Origin: Granulicella mallensis MP5ACTX8
Lineage (GTDB): Bacteria; Acidobacteriota; Terriglobia; Terriglobales; Acidobacteriaceae
Length of the DNA: 64,000 nt
Direction of reading: 5' to 3'
Assembly (NCBI RefSeq): GCF_000178955.2
Contig: NC_016631.1
Span: 2,108,001-2,172,000, forward strand
Under the pieces are notes generated by a model, which saw only the letters and a list, made by a program, of their open reading frames with translations, searched no databases and was not told the DNA's origin. Made by a program: the position numbers and the translations under genes. Positions 41,536 through 50,153 of the stretch are shown here, piece by piece. The first letter of the stretch is position 1, and every line of letters begins with the position of its first letter.

Positions 41536-44328
41536 ATGAGTAAGGCCTTGGTTGGAGCAAGTGAGCTGATTGGCGCTGTTGGCATGGGTGTCGCCGCATT
41601 TCTAGACCCCGCACTCGTAGCGAGTCCCTGGTTCGACAAGATCATGGCATCGCTGGCTATCAGCGGTATCAGTATGGAAGCCGGAGCTATAGCCAACGCT
41701 CTCACTGCTAACCGTGGCGTCAACATCACCACTCGTCAAGCTGCCTCATATAGACAAATCATCTATGGGATTCAGCGTGTCGGTGGAATTCAAATCTATC
41801 GTTCGACTACAGGCGGTCACCATGACCAATTCAATTATGTAATCGTCATCGCTACTCATGAATGTTTCGCCATTGAGAATCTTTACCTTGACGGCAGACA
41901 GGTTTATTGGGATACCACCAGCGCTGGCAACACCACACAAAACGGATATAACTTCGGTGGCAATGCTGACGGTAATTCCCACCAAGGCCCTAACGGCGTT
42001 CAATACAATTTCGGGACTCTTGTCTACTGTGAAGCTCGCTATGGAGAACAACTTCCTGGTGATGTCATCGGTGGTCTCACCGCAAACGATCCTACCTGGG
42101 CTGCATCATCCGGCAAGTCTCCCTTTGTAGGCGGCTGCACGTACGTCTATCTCAAAGTTGAATATGACTCGTCTATGTTTCCTTCTGAGCCTGAAGTAAG
42201 GTTCACGGTGCATGGAAAGCCTGTCGTTGACCCTCGCGTAGGAACAACGCCCACATACTCTGCCAATGCAGCCCTCATCATCAATGATGTTCTGACTGAC
42301 CCTGAATGGGGCCTCGGTGACGACAGCGTAAATCAGGACCAACTGATTGCAGCAGCCAACATTTGTGATGAACAAGTCGCTCTCGCAGCGGGCGGCACAG
42401 AAAGCCGATATTCCTGTCATTGGCATTACGACACAGGCACCGCTGTCGGAGATATCATCTCGACGCTCATGGAGTCGATGGGTGGAAAGATCAGCCGAAT
42501 AGGCGGTCAATGGTTCATCTATCCGGCAGCCTATTACGGACCTTCAGCATCATTCAACAGCGACCACCTGATTGACTCTGTTGATTGGACTACTAAAGGC
42601 TTCCGTGACATCTCGAATAGAGTTCGCGGCAAGTACACAGCGCCAAATTTTCCATTCAACGTCGCTGGCAACCTGTACGACTCTAACGGTTGGTACAACG
42701 GCCAGATACAGGACAACTTTCCCTTTGCCTTCCAGCCGACTTCATATCCAGACTATGCAGCGGACACTCTCCACGGCTACGCCAATGATGAATACCTGAC
42801 CGAAGACGGTGGGGTTGTTCTCCCTCTTCAGAAGGATTTCATTCAGGTTCTCAGCATCGCCCAGGCGCAGCGTCTAGCGAAAATTGCGTTACTCCGCAAC
42901 CGGATGCAAATGGGTTCGGGCACGCTAAAGATGTCTCTTGCCGCTTTCATGTTGCAGCCAATGGACACGTTCAATATGACGTGTTCTCAGATGGGTTGGA
43001 CAGACAAACTGCTCGAAGTGAACTCATTTCAATTCGCTACCGATCAGACCGATGCAGGGCCTCTCCTCAGCATCACGCTCGGCGTCAATGAAACCGACCC
43101 AACAATCTATGACTGGAGCGTAGCCGAAGAGCTGACCGTCTATGACGTGCCAGCCGCTCCATCGCTTCAGGCTCCCTATACTCCTGCACCGCCTACAGAC
43201 ATGGAACTCATCTCCTCGGCTGCGACTGCATTGCTACAGCCTGACGGCTCTGTTGCGCCACGAATCCAAGTCAACTGGACAACACCTCTAGACATCCTCG
43301 TCACCCAGATACAGGTTCAGTATCAGCCGGTTGGTGCAGCCAATTGGACGGATGCGGGTTCAGCGTCGGTCAATAGCAATTTCTACTTCATCAGTGGTGT
43401 TGTATCCGGCCAGCAGTATGACGTTCGGATTCGATCAATACGCGGTAATGGTGCGACCTCTGTATGGGTGGAACTCGACGGCTTCACCGCAGGATTGGTT
43501 CTATCTGTTCAGACTCAGGACGGTGTCGGTAAAGGCTCACTCGTCGGGGAAGCGTATCCCGATGGAACCGCTGCTATCGAGTGCAATCCCTTCACCGCGC
43601 TTGTCGGCCAGTTGTCTTTGCCTGTCTTCCCTGGTGGAGCAGTGACGATCTCAGGCCTGACTCAACAAACTCTCTATTACGTGTACTATATCGATCCAAC
43701 CTATGTGGGCGGCAATGTCACACCGATAGCAACGACAAATCAGTCTGACTTTCTCGGCAAGCTCGGATACTTCCTCATCGACTCTATTGTGACGCCTTTT
43801 GCTGGCTCAGGTGGAGGGGGTGGAGGTACAGGAACGAGCGGCGGTAAATACCAGCCAACAACTTTTAGCGATTTAGGAACCAGAACCACCACGACCCCTG
43901 CTGCTGCATATGACGGAAATCTAAGTTCATATGCCACGGTATCGGGATCGAGTACCTCTACCTTTGCTGTTGGTAAGACATCGAATACAACAGCGATAGG
44001 CAGTGGGGCATGGTCAGGTTTTAACTCCGTAGTTGCCGCCGCCGACATGACCCTGACGGTTATCTGTACTACGATCCTTAGGCAATCGGCCACTTCGCCG
44101 AGTGGGAGCGTTAGTATTAATGCCTCTTTAGGAGGAAGCACAACCTCTCCTCTCGCTAATTCAGCAGGAAATTTGACTACCTATACATTGACTGTTCCTA
44201 CTGGAACCAATCTGTCTGGCATCTCGGTTTTTGTGAATGCTGTTCCGGGTGTTGGTGGAGCATCGAGTTCTGTCCCGAGCGCTTCGTCTTCAGTACAGGC
44301 CCAGGTGGCTGAGATTTACATTCAATAA
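41536..44328 (+). CDS. Tail tip / host specificity protein (J-like)
   Basis: The 930-aa protein begins with a hydrophobic N-terminus (KALVGASELIGAVGMGVAAF) and contains RQAASYRQIIYGIQRVGGIQ, FVGGCTYVYLKVEYDSSMFP, DPEWGLGDDSVNQDQLIAAA and RGKYTAPNFPFNV, matching the phage tail-tip J family. Later parts hold a fibronectin-III-like segment (IQVNWTTPLDILVTQIQVQY) and a Gly-rich linker (GSGGGGGGTGTSGGK) before a Ser/Thr-rich receptor-binding end. ATG 41,536 has AGGAA upstream; 41,449 would overlap the previous gene and the hairpin. Confidence 0.85.
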   Translation: MSKALVGASELIGAVGMGVAAFLDPALVASPWFDKIMASLAISGISMEAGAIANALTANRGVNITTRQAASYRQIIYGIQRVGGIQIYRSTTGGHHDQFNYVIVIATHECFAIENLYLDGRQVYWDTTSAGNTTQNGYNFGGNADGNSHQGPNGVQYNFGTLVYCEARYGEQLPGDVIGGLTANDPTWAASSGKSPFVGGCTYVYLKVEYDSSMFPSEPEVRFTVHGKPVVDPRVGTTPTYSANAALIINDVLTDPEWGLGDDSVNQDQLIAAANICDEQVALAAGGTESRYSCHWHYDTGTAVGDIISTLMESMGGKISRIGGQWFIYPAAYYGPSASFNSDHLIDSVDWTTKGFRDISNRVRGKYTAPNFPFNVAGNLYDSNGWYNGQIQDNFPFAFQPTSYPDYAADTLHGYANDEYLTEDGGVVLPLQKDFIQVLSIAQAQRLAKIALLRNRMQMGSGTLKMSLAAFMLQPMDTFNMTCSQMGWTDKLLEVNSFQFATDQTDAGPLLSITLGVNETDPTIYDWSVAEELTVYDVPAAPSLQAPYTPAPPTDMELISSAATALLQPDGSVAPRIQVNWTTPLDILVTQIQVQYQPVGAANWTDAGSASVNSNFYFISGVVSGQQYDVRIRSIRGNGATSVWVELDGFTAGLVLSVQTQDGVGKGSLVGEAYPDGTAAIECNPFTALVGQLSLPVFPGGAVTISGLTQQTLYYVYYIDPTYVGGNVTPIATTNQSDFLGKLGYFLIDSIVTPFAGSGGGGGGTGTSGGKYQPTTFSDLGTRTTTTPAAAYDGNLSSYATVSGSSTSTFAVGKTSNTTAIGSGAWSGFNSVVAAADMTLTVICTTILRQSATSPSGSVSINASLGGSTTSPLANSAGNLTTYTLTVPTGTNLSGISVFVNAVPGVGGASSSVPSASSSVQAQVAEIYIQ

Positions 44329-44344
44329 CTAAATCCCCTTTGCA

Positions 44345-44386
44345 GTGAGCGCATAGAAGCCCGATTCCTTTGGGCCTCTATGCCCC
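44345..44386 (+). terminator. Inverted repeat before the endolysin gene
   Basis: GCATAGAAG-CCC and GGG-CCTCTATGC form a hairpin between the tail-tip gene and the lysis genes. No strong T-run follows, so it may be a processing or attenuation structure. Confidence 0.4.
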
Positions 44387-44416
44387 TGCATGTCCGCACT
44401 ACGAGATTCCCCTTCA

Positions 44417-44857
44417 ATGACATATCAATTCAGCCCTCAGGGCCTCTCACTGACCAAACAGTTTGAGGGGCTTAGGCTCACCGCATATCAAGATGTAGCC
44501 GGTGTCTGGACAATCGGATACGGCCATACAGGCGATGTCCATCCCGGCCAAACGATCACAAACGAACAGGCAGACAGTCTGCTTCTGTCGGACATGGCGA
44601 TAGCGATTGCTTGCGTCAATCGTCTGGTCAAAGTCCCGCTCACGCAAGGGCAGTTCGACGCTCTCTGTGACTTCACCTTCAATGAGGGGGTTGGAAACTT
44701 CACCACATCCACTCTTCTTCGCGTGCTCAATACAGGCGATTACACCGCAGCCGCGAAGCAGTTCAGCGTTTGGGTGTATGCCGGTGGGAAGGTGCAGGCC
44801 GGTCTTGAACGGAGACGCGCAGCCGAGCAAGCCATGTTTAGCGGGAGCGGCGAATAA
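44417..44857 (+). CDS. Endolysin, GH24 lysozyme family
   Basis: The 146-aa muramidase has LSLTKQFEGLRLTAYQDVAG followed by WTIGYGHTGDVHPGQTIT, i.e. the catalytic Glu-x8-Asp-x5-Thr triad of T4/lambdoid lysozymes, plus FDALCDFTFNEGVGNFTTST. No signal peptide, so it needs a holin. ATG 44,417 gives the family-typical start; ATG 44,390 is nine codons earlier. Its stop overlaps the next start. Confidence 0.93.
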   Translation: MTYQFSPQGLSLTKQFEGLRLTAYQDVAGVWTIGYGHTGDVHPGQTITNEQADSLLLSDMAIAIACVNRLVKVPLTQGQFDALCDFTFNEGVGNFTTSTLLRVLNTGDYTAAAKQFSVWVYAGGKVQAGLERRRAAEQAMFSGSGE

Positions 44858-45405
44858 TGCCTCCACAAATCACTCTCCGAGACTTGGATGGAATGCCAAA
44901 AGGAGAAATTCACTTAGCAATCGCTAACTCTGAGCGACAAACACTCGGCCTAATGGAACAGAAATTGAATGAACACCGCGAAAAGATAGAGCGCCGACTA
45001 GACAATCAGGACGAGAAGCTGGAAACCATGCAACAGGACATCACCTCTCTAGTGGGGACTGATAAAGTCCCTGGCCAGATAGGGCGAAACACTGAATTGC
45101 TTGAGGGCCTCGTTGCTAAACACGAAGCATGGCATGAGCAGGACACAGAGTTTCGATCTCACATCACCAGCCAAGTCAGCGAACTGAAAGAGCAACACAA
45201 ATCTGTCACTAAAGACATTCGCTCTGTTAAGTGGTTCATCACTATTTGTTCTGCGCTCGGCATGGCAGGGAACGCGATTCTCAAAGTCGTGCGGCAAGGC
45301 AAAGAACTGTACAAGGCAATTGGTGTCGGTGGAATCCTCTGGATTCTGATTGTTCAGTTTCTACACCTTATCTGGCCTCTTCTTCACGCTTGGCTCCATT
45401 GGTAA
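44857..45405 (+). CDS. Coiled-coil membrane protein, holin/XhlA-like candidate
   Basis: The 182-aa product has a long coiled coil (LNEHREKIERRLDNQDEKLE, SQVSELKEQHKSVTKDIRSV) and two C-terminal hydrophobic stretches (WFITICSALGMAGNAIL and GVGGILWILIVQFLHLIWPL). Its overlap with the lysozyme gene (TAATG) and its membrane anchors suggest a role in lysis, like XhlA-type holin partners. No other holin is evident. Confidence 0.6.
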   Translation: MPPQITLRDLDGMPKGEIHLAIANSERQTLGLMEQKLNEHREKIERRLDNQDEKLETMQQDITSLVGTDKVPGQIGRNTELLEGLVAKHEAWHEQDTEFRSHITSQVSELKEQHKSVTKDIRSVKWFITICSALGMAGNAILKVVRQGKELYKAIGVGGILWILIVQFLHLIWPLLHAWLHW

Positions 45406-45507
45406 TCGAAGACGGCGCGAATAGGGAAGACACATTCTATTCAGCACTCTTCTAAACATCCCCTTCAGTAACAAATCCCCCCACACATTCATTAGGAAAC
45501 ACACTCA

Positions 45508-47703
45508 ATGGCAAGTCTCACTGCAACGGTGGGTTACACCGTCGTGTCTGCATCTAATCTTCGTGATTCGAGCAGCGCACCAATAACCAATGCAACAATC
45601 TATTTCACACCTGTAGACAATAAAGGCAAGCCTCTCTCATACAAGACAGGAGGTGTCGCTCCTGGGCCGACTACGGTCTACAAGGTCTCTGCTGTCGTCA
45701 CTAATGGCGCGTTTCAAATACTTCTTGCCGATCCTAATCTGACAACCCCAATCAACATTGGCTATGCGGTCAGGCTCATTGACAACGTGACAGGCAACAA
45801 TCTTCTCGGCCCTGGTTATGGCTGTGTTCAGTGGCCTACAGGTTTGGCCTTCGACTTCGATACCTATGAACCGGACCTTGCAGCTCAGGTCACTGTTCAG
45901 CCCGGCCCCATTGGACCTCAAGGTGTAGTCGGTCCTGTTGGTCCTCAAGGCATTCAAGGGAATGTTGGTCCTGTTGGTCCCACTGGACCTCAAGGTGTTC
46001 CCGGTATCGCTTCATTGGGAGCGCTTGCTTCGCTTGCCTCAAAACAACCGGCTGGTAGTTCTCTCTTGCAGCTATGCAATGTAGCGGCCTGCACCACAAA
46101 CGCTTTCTTGAATACAGGAGGCGTCGTAACTCCTAACACCTCGGCCAACGTGGCCGTCAGCGACTACATTCCAATCACAGCAGGGCAGCAGTACATCTCG
46201 ACTGATTCGCTTCCTAGCGTGCAGCGCATTTCGTATTTCGATCAAAATTTCACATGGGTTGTCGACGATACGACGATGCATGGTGCTGATACGGCTATCT
46301 CCGCTCCGTCTAACGCGAACATTGCCTACATGCGGATTACTCTGGCCAACACCCACGTAATCGCCAACCCAAATAGCTTGATGATTAACTACGGAACTGT
46401 CCTCGCCCCTTGGCAGGCATATGGTACTTATCCGGGTAGCACGATAGATGCAAAAGATGCGGCTGTAGCCACTACCGCAGCAGCTCAACTTGCGTCTGGG
46501 CTTGGTCTGGCGACCCTCCCACATGCTGAACTTGGTATTTGGCCTAACGGTCGCAACCTCATTGACATCAATAATGCTCTTGCAGGCTGTCGCAATGTTG
46601 TCGATGGCACAATCAATACAACCGGTGTCGCTGCGTCTTTAAGAAGCAGTCTACTCACACCTTGCGCAGGGCTGAGTTTTGTGTCTTGCGCTATGCAGAA
46701 CGGCAGCCCCGGAAATGCAAACTTTGGACATTGTTTCTATAAAGCAGACGGTACATTTTTATCTGCTATTCCTACAACGACATTTGCAGCAGGGCAAGCA
46801 ATTCCAATTCCAAACAATGCTGTTTTTATGAGTTTGATGTGGTCACCTGCAACAGGTAAAGTTCCTTACTTTGCACCTTGTACATCTGCTGGCGGCATTC
46901 CTCCAATTATCAATCCATACAGAGGCCGTCCGCTTACGCCACTGACTAACATCAATGTTTGGTTCTGTGGCGATAGTCGCTTAGGTCAATCTTCCATCAC
47001 TAACGGTTTTTGTGCTGCATCAGGTTGCAATTTGGCAGGACTGGACGCACGCGCTGGCCGGGCATTCTCACAGATATTTGAGATGTACGGTAATGATCCC
47101 GTCAATGGCACTAATCAAGGATTCACATCCACAGTTGCAAATCCGACCACAGGGCAACAAGCGCAGACTTATCACAACAGCGGGACTATTGGAAACACCC
47201 TTGCACAAGACTTGGCGACTATGGAAATGGTCATCATCGCGCTTGGCACTAACTTTGATTCACCAATGGGAACGTATGTGGACACATCTGCGACAGCGAG
47301 CATGTGTGGCTATTTGCGCAGGGCAATTGAGGGCTACCTGCAAGCCAATCCATTCGCCCGATTGATCCTGATTGCCCCGCAGCACAACTCATTTCAGACC
47401 GATGTCAACGTTAATGCCTGGAATGCGTTGGAAACCCAAATTGCAAACGACTACGGTGTGCCTGTGCTGAATGAACATGCTACCGGGCAATTCAGCGCCT
47501 TCATGGCTACATTACCTGCGGGTGTTTCAGTCGGCAATGTCAACACCCAGCAGACCTACACAATTGACGGAACCCACCCAACTATCTGGGGAGGCTTTTA
47601 TGTGGAAGGTCCTCTATGGGCACGGTTCGCACAGCATTACGCTTACGCAAAACAGCCTGTGACCGGTGCCGGTGCTAATTTGTATGACTGGTCTACCAAA
47701 TAA
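45508..47703 (+). CDS. Tail fibre with collagen-like repeat and SGNH hydrolase domain
   Basis: The 731-aa protein has an N-terminal beta domain (SAPITNATIYFTPVDNKGKP), a collagen-like Gly-X-Y stretch at ~131-167 (PGPIGPQGVVGPVGPQGIQG), a central trimeric-fibre region and a C-terminal SGNH/GDSL-esterase-like domain: INVWFCGDSRLGQ (nucleophilic Ser), IIALGTNFDSP and IDGTHPTIWGGFY (Asp/His). It may deacetylate or de-esterify host surface polysaccharide. Confidence 0.82.
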   Translation: MASLTATVGYTVVSASNLRDSSSAPITNATIYFTPVDNKGKPLSYKTGGVAPGPTTVYKVSAVVTNGAFQILLADPNLTTPINIGYAVRLIDNVTGNNLLGPGYGCVQWPTGLAFDFDTYEPDLAAQVTVQPGPIGPQGVVGPVGPQGIQGNVGPVGPTGPQGVPGIASLGALASLASKQPAGSSLLQLCNVAACTTNAFLNTGGVVTPNTSANVAVSDYIPITAGQQYISTDSLPSVQRISYFDQNFTWVVDDTTMHGADTAISAPSNANIAYMRITLANTHVIANPNSLMINYGTVLAPWQAYGTYPGSTIDAKDAAVATTAAAQLASGLGLATLPHAELGIWPNGRNLIDINNALAGCRNVVDGTINTTGVAASLRSSLLTPCAGLSFVSCAMQNGSPGNANFGHCFYKADGTFLSAIPTTTFAAGQAIPIPNNAVFMSLMWSPATGKVPYFAPCTSAGGIPPIINPYRGRPLTPLTNINVWFCGDSRLGQSSITNGFCAASGCNLAGLDARAGRAFSQIFEMYGNDPVNGTNQGFTSTVANPTTGQQAQTYHNSGTIGNTLAQDLATMEMVIIALGTNFDSPMGTYVDTSATASMCGYLRRAIEGYLQANPFARLILIAPQHNSFQTDVNVNAWNALETQIANDYGVPVLNEHATGQFSAFMATLPAGVSVGNVNTQQTYTIDGTHPTIWGGFYVEGPLWARFAQHYAYAKQPVTGAGANLYDWSTK

Positions 47704-47729
47704 GCGCTTGTTTCTGCATCAGAACAACA

Positions 47730-47765
47730 AAGAGCCTCATCGTCATTGCGCGGTGAGGCTCTTTT
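47730..47765 (+). terminator. Terminator after the late operon
   Basis: AGAGCCTCA (47,731-47,739) pairs with TGAGGCTCT (47,754-47,762), followed by TTTC. It closes the tail fibre transcript. Confidence 0.85.
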
Positions 47766-47798
47766 CATTTGCAGAAATAGTGCGATAGCATTGCTTTT

Positions 47799-47930
47799 AT
47801 GTGGCGCACCCTACTCACCGTATTTCTTTATATCTTCGCTGCCGCGATTCTTCTAAACGCTCTTCTGAACGTGGTGAAGCTCGTATTGAGAATCTTTCGG
47901 AAGAGGCAGAAGAGATCAATTTCAAACTGA
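47799..47930 (+). CDS. Possible 43-aa membrane peptide
   Basis: The frame from ATG 47,799 gives a single hydrophobic helix (LLTVFLYIFAAAILLNALLN) followed by a basic tail (RIFRKRQKRSISN), a layout typical of small toxins or holin-like peptides. No clear ribosome site. A competing frame (GTG 47,801 to 48,067) has a protein-like middle (SEEAEEINFKLRHYLKLGFI) but an implausible N-terminus; at most one is likely real. Confidence 0.35.
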   Translation: MWRTLLTVFLYIFAAAILLNALLNVVKLVLRIFRKRQKRSISN

Positions 47931-48283
47931 GGCACTACCTCAAATTGGGATTTATATGGGCCAAGGCGGATTATGAAAATATAGCGGATTGCTGGCTGAT
48001 GTGTGCGCTTGGTTCATTTATTCAAGCCGAATGCAACGCAATTGAAACTAAAAAGGCCAGTCCGTGATGGGCGGGCCTTTTGTTGTGCTCACTTGGACGC
48101 CTGAAAGCCGGATGTGGTACAAAATTTGGGTGCATGATTCCCGTGCATTCCTCCGGGCCATCTTTCCGAACACCACACCTGAATATCAGTGCAGTTGAAT
48201 TGGCTTTCCTGCCTCTGTGTCTGCCACACATTTCCAACGAGCACAGAAAGTTATGAATTTCACAACATACAAGGAGAAATGAT
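47931..48283 (+). other. Gene-poor stretch with terminator and conserved leader
   Basis: Apart from the doubtful frame to 48,067, no gene. It contains the third GGCC hairpin (48,055-48,081) and the third copy of the ~170-bp leader (from ~48,112) that precedes the small acidic ORF. In this copy the leader frame is interrupted by TGA, so conservation of the leader is not due to coding. Confidence 0.5.
48055..48081 (+). terminator. Repeated GGCC hairpin terminator, copy 3
   Basis: GGCCAGTCC (48,055-48,063) pairs with GGGCGGGCC (48,069-48,077) with one mismatch, then TTTT. Homologous to copies at 8,899 and 10,410 outside the prophage. Confidence 0.6.
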
Positions 48284-48559
48284 ATGAGCAACATGATATC
48301 CGAGAGTGCATTCTTTGCAGAGAACCCCACGGAAGAGAAGTCAACCGATGAACAGGCTCCAACGAAGGAAGCGGTCCTAAAGGCAAGTGAGGACTTCCAT
48401 GCGATACCGTTGAGCATGGTGGCCGACGCGGATAAGCCTACGGAGGAAAAAGCCCCCGAGAAGTTGAACCCAGCACTTACCGGTCAGGATATGCTCCAAC
48501 CAAAACGCCAAACGTTCGTAAAACCAAACGAGGACCTCGCGGCACTTGACGCGCTTTAA
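48284..48559 (+). CDS. Small acidic repeat-family protein, copy 3 (prophage)
   Basis: The 91-aa product shares the leader, the AAGGAGAAATGATATG start region and the core NPTEEKSTDEQAPTKE with the two chromosomal copies, then contains a second related unit (KPTEEKAPEKLNPALTGQDM) and a unique tail. It is the last gene before attR, the place of lysogenic-conversion cargo. Confidence 0.6.
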   Translation: MSNMISESAFFAENPTEEKSTDEQAPTKEAVLKASEDFHAIPLSMVADADKPTEEKAPEKLNPALTGQDMLQPKRQTFVKPNEDLAALDAL

Positions 48560-48597
48560 TTGAGCCACCATTAATCAAAGGCACAGGCAATTGAAAC

Positions 48598-48629
48598 GCC
48601 CGGCAATCTCTCATGAGGACCGGGCGTTT
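48598..48629 (+). terminator. GCCCGG hairpin terminator after small ORF copy 3
   Basis: GCCCGG (48,598-48,603) pairs with CCGGGC (48,620-48,625), followed by GTTTT; same family as 10,831 and 12,059. Confidence 0.7.
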
Positions 48630-48839
48630 TCCGTTTAAGGAGACTGTTCCGAACTGATATGGAAGACCGCACGTGACCGGAGAGCAATTCATCAAGCTAC
48701 GTAAGTGAACTCACTTCATCCTTATCCGGCTCGCTCTCTAACAACCTGAATCAATCAGCACTGCGCCTCATCCTGACAGCAGGGTGGGGCTTTTCTGCTC
48801 GCGGATTGGTATTGTGTGCAGCAAAGTACAGCGAAACAA

Positions 48840-48859
48840 AATCACACCAGAATCACACA
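48840..48859 (+). promoter_or_regulatory. Putative integrase arm-binding sites, right
   Basis: AATCACACC (48,840-48,848) and AATCACACA (48,851-48,859) repeat with 11-bp spacing, matching the pair at 13,209-13,228 in sequence, orientation and spacing. They lie ~55 bp inside the right att repeat. Confidence 0.6.
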
Positions 48860-48913
48860 GCAGCCCAAAATGGATTTTGATGCTTTTGAGTGAATGCTAC
48901 GAACCCGCATGGA

Positions 48914-48975
48914 TATTGAGGATTTTTGGTGGCCCGGGCAGGAGTCCAACCTGCGACCTTCGCGTTAGGAGTGCG
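48914..48975 (-). repeat. attR: direct repeat within the complete tRNA-Arg
   Basis: Matches attL at 13,019-13,080 with a single mismatch (48,926). The 3' half of the tRNA within this repeat was supplied by the phage and rebuilds the gene. Confidence 0.9.
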
Positions 48976-49003
48976 CTGCTCTATGCAACTGAGCTACCGG
49001 GCC
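48930..49003 (-). tRNA. tRNA-Arg (anticodon CCT)
   Basis: A 74-nt cloverleaf: acceptor GGCCCGG/CCGGGCC, D stem GCTC/GAGC, T stem GCAGG/CCTGC, discriminator A, encoded CCA at 48,927-48,929. The anticodon loop CTCCTAA puts CCT at 48,967-48,969. The anticodon stem has three G-C pairs in the middle, with G27/A43 and A31/C39 mismatched. Position 19 is C and position 56 is G, an inversion of the near-universal G19-C56 tertiary pair. It is the integration target of the prophage. Confidence 0.92.
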
Positions 49004-49047
49004 CTGGAGTGGAAAGGGAAGAGCGCAACGAACCACAGAAGGAACGA

Positions 49048-50088
49048 ATGCGAACCACTCCTGCTAGTGTACCGCGCCATAGAGGCCGGCTCAGGCGTAA
49101 AATTGAGGACGTGCCCAGGTATTCCATTGTCGTCCCGTTTCATAACGAAGAAGAGAACGTAACGAAGCTCTATGACCGCGTAAAGGACGTGATGGAACAC
49201 GTCAACGCGAGTTTTGAGATGGTCTTCGTCGATGACGGTTCTCGCGATCGCACCTACCGCCTGCTGGAGGAGATCGCCGCCGTCGATTCACGTGTATTGC
49301 TGGTCAAGCTGCGCCGGAACTTCGGCCAGACGTCGGCGCTGGCTGCTGGTTTCGACCACTCCTCCGGGGAGTATGTCCTGGCGATGGACGGCGATCTGCA
49401 GCATGATCCCAACGAGATTCCGACGTTTCTCGCCAAGCTGGAAGAGGGCTACGACGTCGTCAGTGGATGGCGTGCGCAGCGGGGCGACAACATGGTGATG
49501 CGGCGGATTCCGTCGCGCATCGCCAATTGGTTGATGGCGAAGCTCTCGGGTGTGGATATCCACGACTTCGGCACGACGTTCAAGGCCTATCGCCGCGAGG
49601 TGATCCACAATATTCCGCTGTACGGGGAGATGCACCGCTTCATCCCCGCGCTGGCGAGCTGGTACGGTGCGAGCATCTGTGAGATTCCGATCTCGAATCC
49701 GGCACGCGAAGCGGGGCAGAGCCACTATGGCATCTCGCGCACATTCCGGGTGTTCTTCGATCTGCTGACCATTCGATTTCTGCTCAAGTACATGACGCGC
49801 CCGCTGCACTTTTTCGGAAGCATCGGCGCGCTCGCTATGGTTTCAGGCGGGGGCATCGCGACGTGGCTGCTGATCTACAAGCTGATCTCAGGTCATGCTG
49901 TTGCGGGGGAACATGCACCCTGGTTCATCATCGCCGGTGTGCTGATTCTGGCAGGCATTCAACTCATCGGGGTCGGCTTGCTCGGCGAACTCCAGGTGCG
50001 GCACTTCTTTACGCAGACGCAGCGCACGCCCTATACGGTGGACCGCGTCGTGCGGATGAAGCCCTCAGAAGAAAGCCTGCTGCACTGA
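49048..50088 (+). CDS. Family 2 glycosyltransferase (DPM1/GtrB-like)
   Basis: The 346-aa protein has a GT-A domain starting YSIVVPFHNEEENVTKLYDR, with MVFVDDGSRDRTYRLLEEIA, YVLAMDGDLQHDPNEIPTFL (DxD-type) and FGTTFKAYRREVIHNIPLYG. Two C-terminal transmembrane helices (FFGSIGALAMVSGGGIATWL and WFIIAGVLILAGIQLIGVGL) fit polyprenyl-phosphate glycosyltransferases. GAAGGAACGA precedes ATG 49,048; the frame extends upstream through the tRNA, which cannot be coding. Confidence 0.9.
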   Translation: MRTTPASVPRHRGRLRRKIEDVPRYSIVVPFHNEEENVTKLYDRVKDVMEHVNASFEMVFVDDGSRDRTYRLLEEIAAVDSRVLLVKLRRNFGQTSALAAGFDHSSGEYVLAMDGDLQHDPNEIPTFLAKLEEGYDVVSGWRAQRGDNMVMRRIPSRIANWLMAKLSGVDIHDFGTTFKAYRREVIHNIPLYGEMHRFIPALASWYGASICEIPISNPAREAGQSHYGISRTFRVFFDLLTIRFLLKYMTRPLHFFGSIGALAMVSGGGIATWLLIYKLISGHAVAGEHAPWFIIAGVLILAGIQLIGVGLLGELQVRHFFTQTQRTPYTVDRVVRMKPSEESLLH

Positions 50089-50153
50089 GCCCGCGCTTTG
50101 GAACGGGAGCAGTCCGTCTTTGTGCGCCGGAAGAGCCGATTTGCCGTGCCCGT

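Larger units (their letters stand above)
48560..48913 (+). other. Prophage right end, homologous to the left flank
   Basis: No gene. In order it holds a terminator (48,598), the relic VTGEQFIKLRK-stop (48,673-48,708), CTTCATCCTTATCCGGCTC, a decayed terminator, TTGGTATT-N2-GTGCAGC-N-AAGTACAGCG, and the paired AATCACAC sites. All but the last have homologues in the same order at 12,059-12,950, left of attL. Confidence 0.65.
13032..48975 (+). mobile_element. HK97-type siphovirus prophage integrated in tRNA-Arg(CCT)
   Basis: About 35.9 kb between 49-bp perfect direct repeats. The integrase is adjacent to the left repeat and the complete tRNA lies at the right repeat, the standard geometry of tRNA-targeting integration. 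Content runs from integrase/excisionase through early genes, P27-type small terminase, large terminase, HK97 portal, protease and capsid, connectors, tail tube, frameshifted chaperone, tape measure, tail tip, endolysin, holin-like protein and tail fibre. The morphogenesis block appears intact. No CI-like repressor and no replication protein is recognisable. Confidence 0.93.
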
